The notes under the pieces were generated by a model that made no database searches, was not told where the DNA came from, and saw nothing but the letters and a program-made list of their open reading frames with translations. The position numbers and the translations under genes are program-made. This document shows, in pieces, positions 3,721-5,957 of a DNA stretch of 5,957 nt (its first letter is position 1; each line of letters opens with the position of its first letter). This DNA comes from Verrucomicrobiota bacterium (GTDB lineage: Bacteria; Verrucomicrobiota; Verrucomicrobiia; Verrucomicrobiales; Akkermansiaceae). Location: positions 1-5,957 of the forward strand of contig VFJU01000490.1 in the NCBI GenBank assembly GCA_009885905.1, given 5' to 3'.

Positions 3721-5957
3721 ATGAAGCTACAATCTGCCACTGCACCGCGAAAAGGCTTTGCGCTCATTGTTACCTTGTCGCTGATGATTCTACTGACAGT
3801 GATCGCCGTGGGTTTACTGACGCTGTCTTCCATTTCACTTCGCTCCTCCAGCCAAGGTAATGCCATGGCGACCGCACGCGCCAACGCCCGTTTGGCATTA
3901 ATGTTAGCGATGGGCGATCTTCAGAAAAATGCCGGCCCCGACACCCGAGTGACGGCACGCGCAGACATCGTCGACCCTTCGATCGCCAATCCAAGACTCA
4001 CCGGAGTTTGGAATTCATGGGAAATTAAACCGACCACCCAATCGTCGGAATACGAAAAAACCGAGCGCGACAAAAAGTTCCGAGGCTGGTTGGTTTCGGG
4101 CGCTCCTACAGATACGGCCAGCGTGAGCGCTAAACTCGCTTTCGCCAGCACACCGCCGCTCTCGGTGAGCGCCCCAACGTCGTCGCCTCTCGCCGTCGCA
4201 CTGTGGAGCAAGGGAACAATCGGTAACTCCCCAAGCGCCGAAAACACGGTCATCGCTAACAAAGTGCCGCTAAGCTCCCCACCCGGCGCCTACGCATGGG
4301 CGATCATGGACGAGGGCATCAAAGTCAGAATCAACACCAACTACACCGACCTCGCCACCACGGATGGAGCCAAATCCAGCCAACTTGGCGCGGGAGAACG
4401 CCCAGGAGTGGAATTTATCTCCGGACTCACCGAACTGGGTCGCTCGTCCTTTGATGCAAGTGCAGGTCAACCCACCGCGGGAGACAAAGGCATCACTCGC
4501 TTGAATTTCTCTCTAGCAGCCAAACAAATCTCACCGACACTCGCCACCGCCTTGGCCACTCTCACCCACGATGTGACCACCGTATCGTCTGGCCTCTTCA
4601 CCGACACCGCACGTGGCGGCCTCAAACAAGATTTCCACCTCTTGTCCAACTCCGCAACATTACCCGCAGAGTACTCTGGAAAAAACATCTACGCATCACG
4701 ATCCGTCATGCCCAGCGGTGGCGGCCCCTCAGACCCGTCGTGGCTCGCACTCACTCAGTTCGCTTCCCTTTATAAAAGCTCAAATCTATCAAAAGTCGGC
4801 AACGTGCCAGTCCTGAAAGCGATGGCCCCCACCACATGGAACGCATCAACTCCAGGATCCACCATTTCCTCCACACCAATCGTCAACCGAGAAAACCCGC
4901 CCGGCGTGGTTCTCATGCCGACCATCGCAAAGGTTCAAATGCTCTTCAGCCTCGTCGTGCGTGACCTCTATCCAAATATTCCTGATAACATCGGTAAAGT
5001 GAGACTGAGCAAATCTACCCAGAAAAACCTAAGGATGCGGGGACCATTCGATGGAATCTACGCAACAACCAACTACGATTACGAGCTACAGTTGCTTTAC
5101 ACTCCTATCGTCACGCTTCACAACCCATATAACGTGGCACTCGAGTTCACGAATCTAAACGTCGAGTTTATCGGTGTTCCTTTCGCCATGAAAGTCTTCC
5201 GCTCCGGCGTGGCACAAAGCCCGGACTTGGTGCCTTTGGAAATGATGACGGCGGATAATACGCTGGGAAATCGCAACGAAAGCAAAATCTTCGGGATGAG
5301 CTTAAAAACCAAAACTAACGAAAAACCAGGTGATCCAACTTTCCGCCTCTTGCCCGGCGAGGTCATGTTATTCTCACCCTATATCGATCCCAAAACCAAC
5401 TGGGCCGAAGAAGTATTGAGGGAAAAAGTCGGCCAGCCATTACAGTTCTGGGACAACCACCTCAAAAAAGATGGCGTCAGCCTAACAAGCGCCATCACCG
5501 CGATGCCAGGTTGGCGCGGATTCGGTCTCGGATACAGCCTTGACTGGCTTGGTGATACTAACAACGTTGCTGGCCTCCCTGGTCGATGGGGGGGAGACAT
5601 TGCACTGAAAGTCGAGGACACCCTCTACGTCGAATTCGGTCCCGTAAGCATTCCTCGCAACAACAACAAGTTTGTCGTGCAAATGTCCGCCACCGTCGCT
5701 GGCAGCACCGGAAACAAAAAGGTGAGCGCCATCGAGATCGATTATGAATCTTCGGATGGCATCCAAAAATTTATCACTGCTAACGGGGGAACCGCGACTC
5801 AGAGATTCCCAAAATCGGGCACCATCGAAACGTGGCAAGCTAGAGACAGCTCAACCAAAGCCATCGGCGCAATGGCAAACGTGAAGCCTTTCGCGCTACT
5901 CACCGCGCAGGCAAAAACCACCTCAAGCGGACGCGATGCAACAAATACCGACGGAAG
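3721..5957 (+). CDS. Large pseudopilin-like protein, Verru_Chthon cassette protein A-like, 3'-partial
   Basis: The frame is open from the ATG at 3721 to the window end: 745 complete codons, no stop, and no cysteine in the visible part. Residues 9-12 (P-R-K-G) precede a hydrophobic segment at 13-38 (F-A-L-I-V-T-L-S-L-M-I-L-L), then an Ala/Arg-rich helix with R-A-N-A-R-L-A-L-M-L-A-M-G-D-L-Q (53-68). This resembles a class III pilin leader with cleavage after Gly12, but position +5 is Val rather than Glu. Later landmarks are F-R-G-W-L-V-S-G (120-127), A-Y-A-W-A-I-M-D-E-G-I-K (190-201), D-T-A-R-G-G-L-K-Q-D (295-304), P-S-W-L-A-L-T-Q-F-A-S-L-Y-K (339-352), T-L-H-N-P-Y-N-V (465-472) and L-L-P-G-E (544-548). 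I recall these from Verru_Chthon cassette protein A (TIGR02600) and relatives. The role is unknown; a membrane-anchored or pilus-tip-like periplasmic or surface protein is inferred. PilX/GspK-type pseudopilin is the alternative name. Only the leader and helix are certain by eye. Confidence 0.72.
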   Translation, partial: MKLQSATAPRKGFALIVTLSLMILLTVIAVGLLTLSSISLRSSSQGNAMATARANARLALMLAMGDLQKNAGPDTRVTARADIVDPSIANPRLTGVWNSWEIKPTTQSSEYEKTERDKKFRGWLVSGAPTDTASVSAKLAFASTPPLSVSAPTSSPLAVALWSKGTIGNSPSAENTVIANKVPLSSPPGAYAWAIMDEGIKVRINTNYTDLATTDGAKSSQLGAGERPGVEFISGLTELGRSSFDASAGQPTAGDKGITRLNFSLAAKQISPTLATALATLTHDVTTVSSGLFTDTARGGLKQDFHLLSNSATLPAEYSGKNIYASRSVMPSGGGPSDPSWLALTQFASLYKSSNLSKVGNVPVLKAMAPTTWNASTPGSTISSTPIVNRENPPGVVLMPTIAKVQMLFSLVVRDLYPNIPDNIGKVRLSKSTQKNLRMRGPFDGIYATTNYDYELQLLYTPIVTLHNPYNVALEFTNLNVEFIGVPFAMKVFRSGVAQSPDLVPLEMMTADNTLGNRNESKIFGMSLKTKTNEKPGDPTFRLLPGEVMLFSPYIDPKTNWAEEVLREKVGQPLQFWDNHLKKDGVSLTSAITAMPGWRGFGLGYSLDWLGDTNNVAGLPGRWGGDIALKVEDTLYVEFGPVSIPRNNNKFVVQMSATVAGSTGNKKVSAIEIDYESSDGIQKFITANGGTATQRFPKSGTIETWQARDSSTKAIGAMANVKPFALLTAQAKTTSSGRDATNTDG
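3751..3834 (+). other. Prepilin-like leader and membrane helix (Arg-Lys-Gly-Phe, no Glu5)
   Basis: Codons 11-38 encode Lys-Gly followed by an uninterrupted hydrophobic run (F-A-L-I-V-T-L-S-L-M-I-L-L-T-V-I-A-V) that ends before S-L-R-S-S-S. The Arg10-Lys11-Gly12-Phe13 junction fits prepilin peptidase recognition. Counting Phe13 as +1, residue +5 is Val17. Most pilins have Glu there; the large minor pseudopilin GspK is a known exception. If the leader is not cleaved, the same segment would act as a signal anchor. Confidence 0.6.

Noticed and set aside
3921..5838. Series of antisense and one sense short open frames inside the pilin-like gene
   Set aside because: The + frame from 3721 is uninterrupted for 745 codons with coherent family motifs. 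The others are shadows of it; the gene was easy to miss only because its stop lies beyond the window.

Overview
The window carries two large genes on the + strand, separated by a 155-base intergenic region with a strong intrinsic terminator. Both are cut by the window edges: the first lacks only its start codon and perhaps a residue or two, the second lacks its 3' end. Both look like exported or envelope proteins of a Verrucomicrobiota bacterium (Verrucomicrobiales-like, e.g. the Luteolibacter/Haloferula/Rubritalea group). This assignment rests on remembered family motifs, since no search could be run. The clues are autotransporter-associated beta-strand (PATR) repeats combined with a GTYG-type closing module and a C-terminal DxDxDG...EFVLGG module, followed by a very large pilin-like protein carrying Verru_Chthon-cassette-A-type motifs.

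Region 2-3565: a Ser/Thr/Gly/Ala-rich secreted protein with 1187 visible residues. In order it has a signal peptide, an N-terminal beta-solenoid module, a long degenerate beta-strand region, three intact PATR repeats and a fourth PATR split by an 87-residue glycine-rich two-unit insert. It ends with a GTYG module, an EF-hand-like calcium loop and a C-terminal beta-sandwich-like domain. There is no autotransporter barrel and no PEP-CTERM-like tail, so the route to the surface and the anchoring are open questions.

Region 3566-3720: two successive hairpins, the second followed by seven T (intrinsic terminator), then an AT-rich leader with no Shine-Dalgarno sequence in front of the second gene.

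Region 3721-5957: 745 visible codons, with no stop before the edge, of a large protein with one N-terminal membrane helix. Its start resembles a type IV pilin/pseudopilin (Arg-Lys-Gly-Phe followed by a hydrophobic stretch) but lacks the usual Glu at position +5. The body carries motifs I associate with Verru_Chthon cassette protein A or close relatives. Only the 5' part of this possible cassette would be in view.

The terminator suggests the genes are separate transcription units, but both are envelope or surface proteins and their adjacency may reflect a shared surface role. I see no RNA gene, CRISPR array, insertion sequence, attachment site or origin. The most notable items are the PATR interrupted by a nested repeat module and the large pseudopilin-like protein without Glu5.
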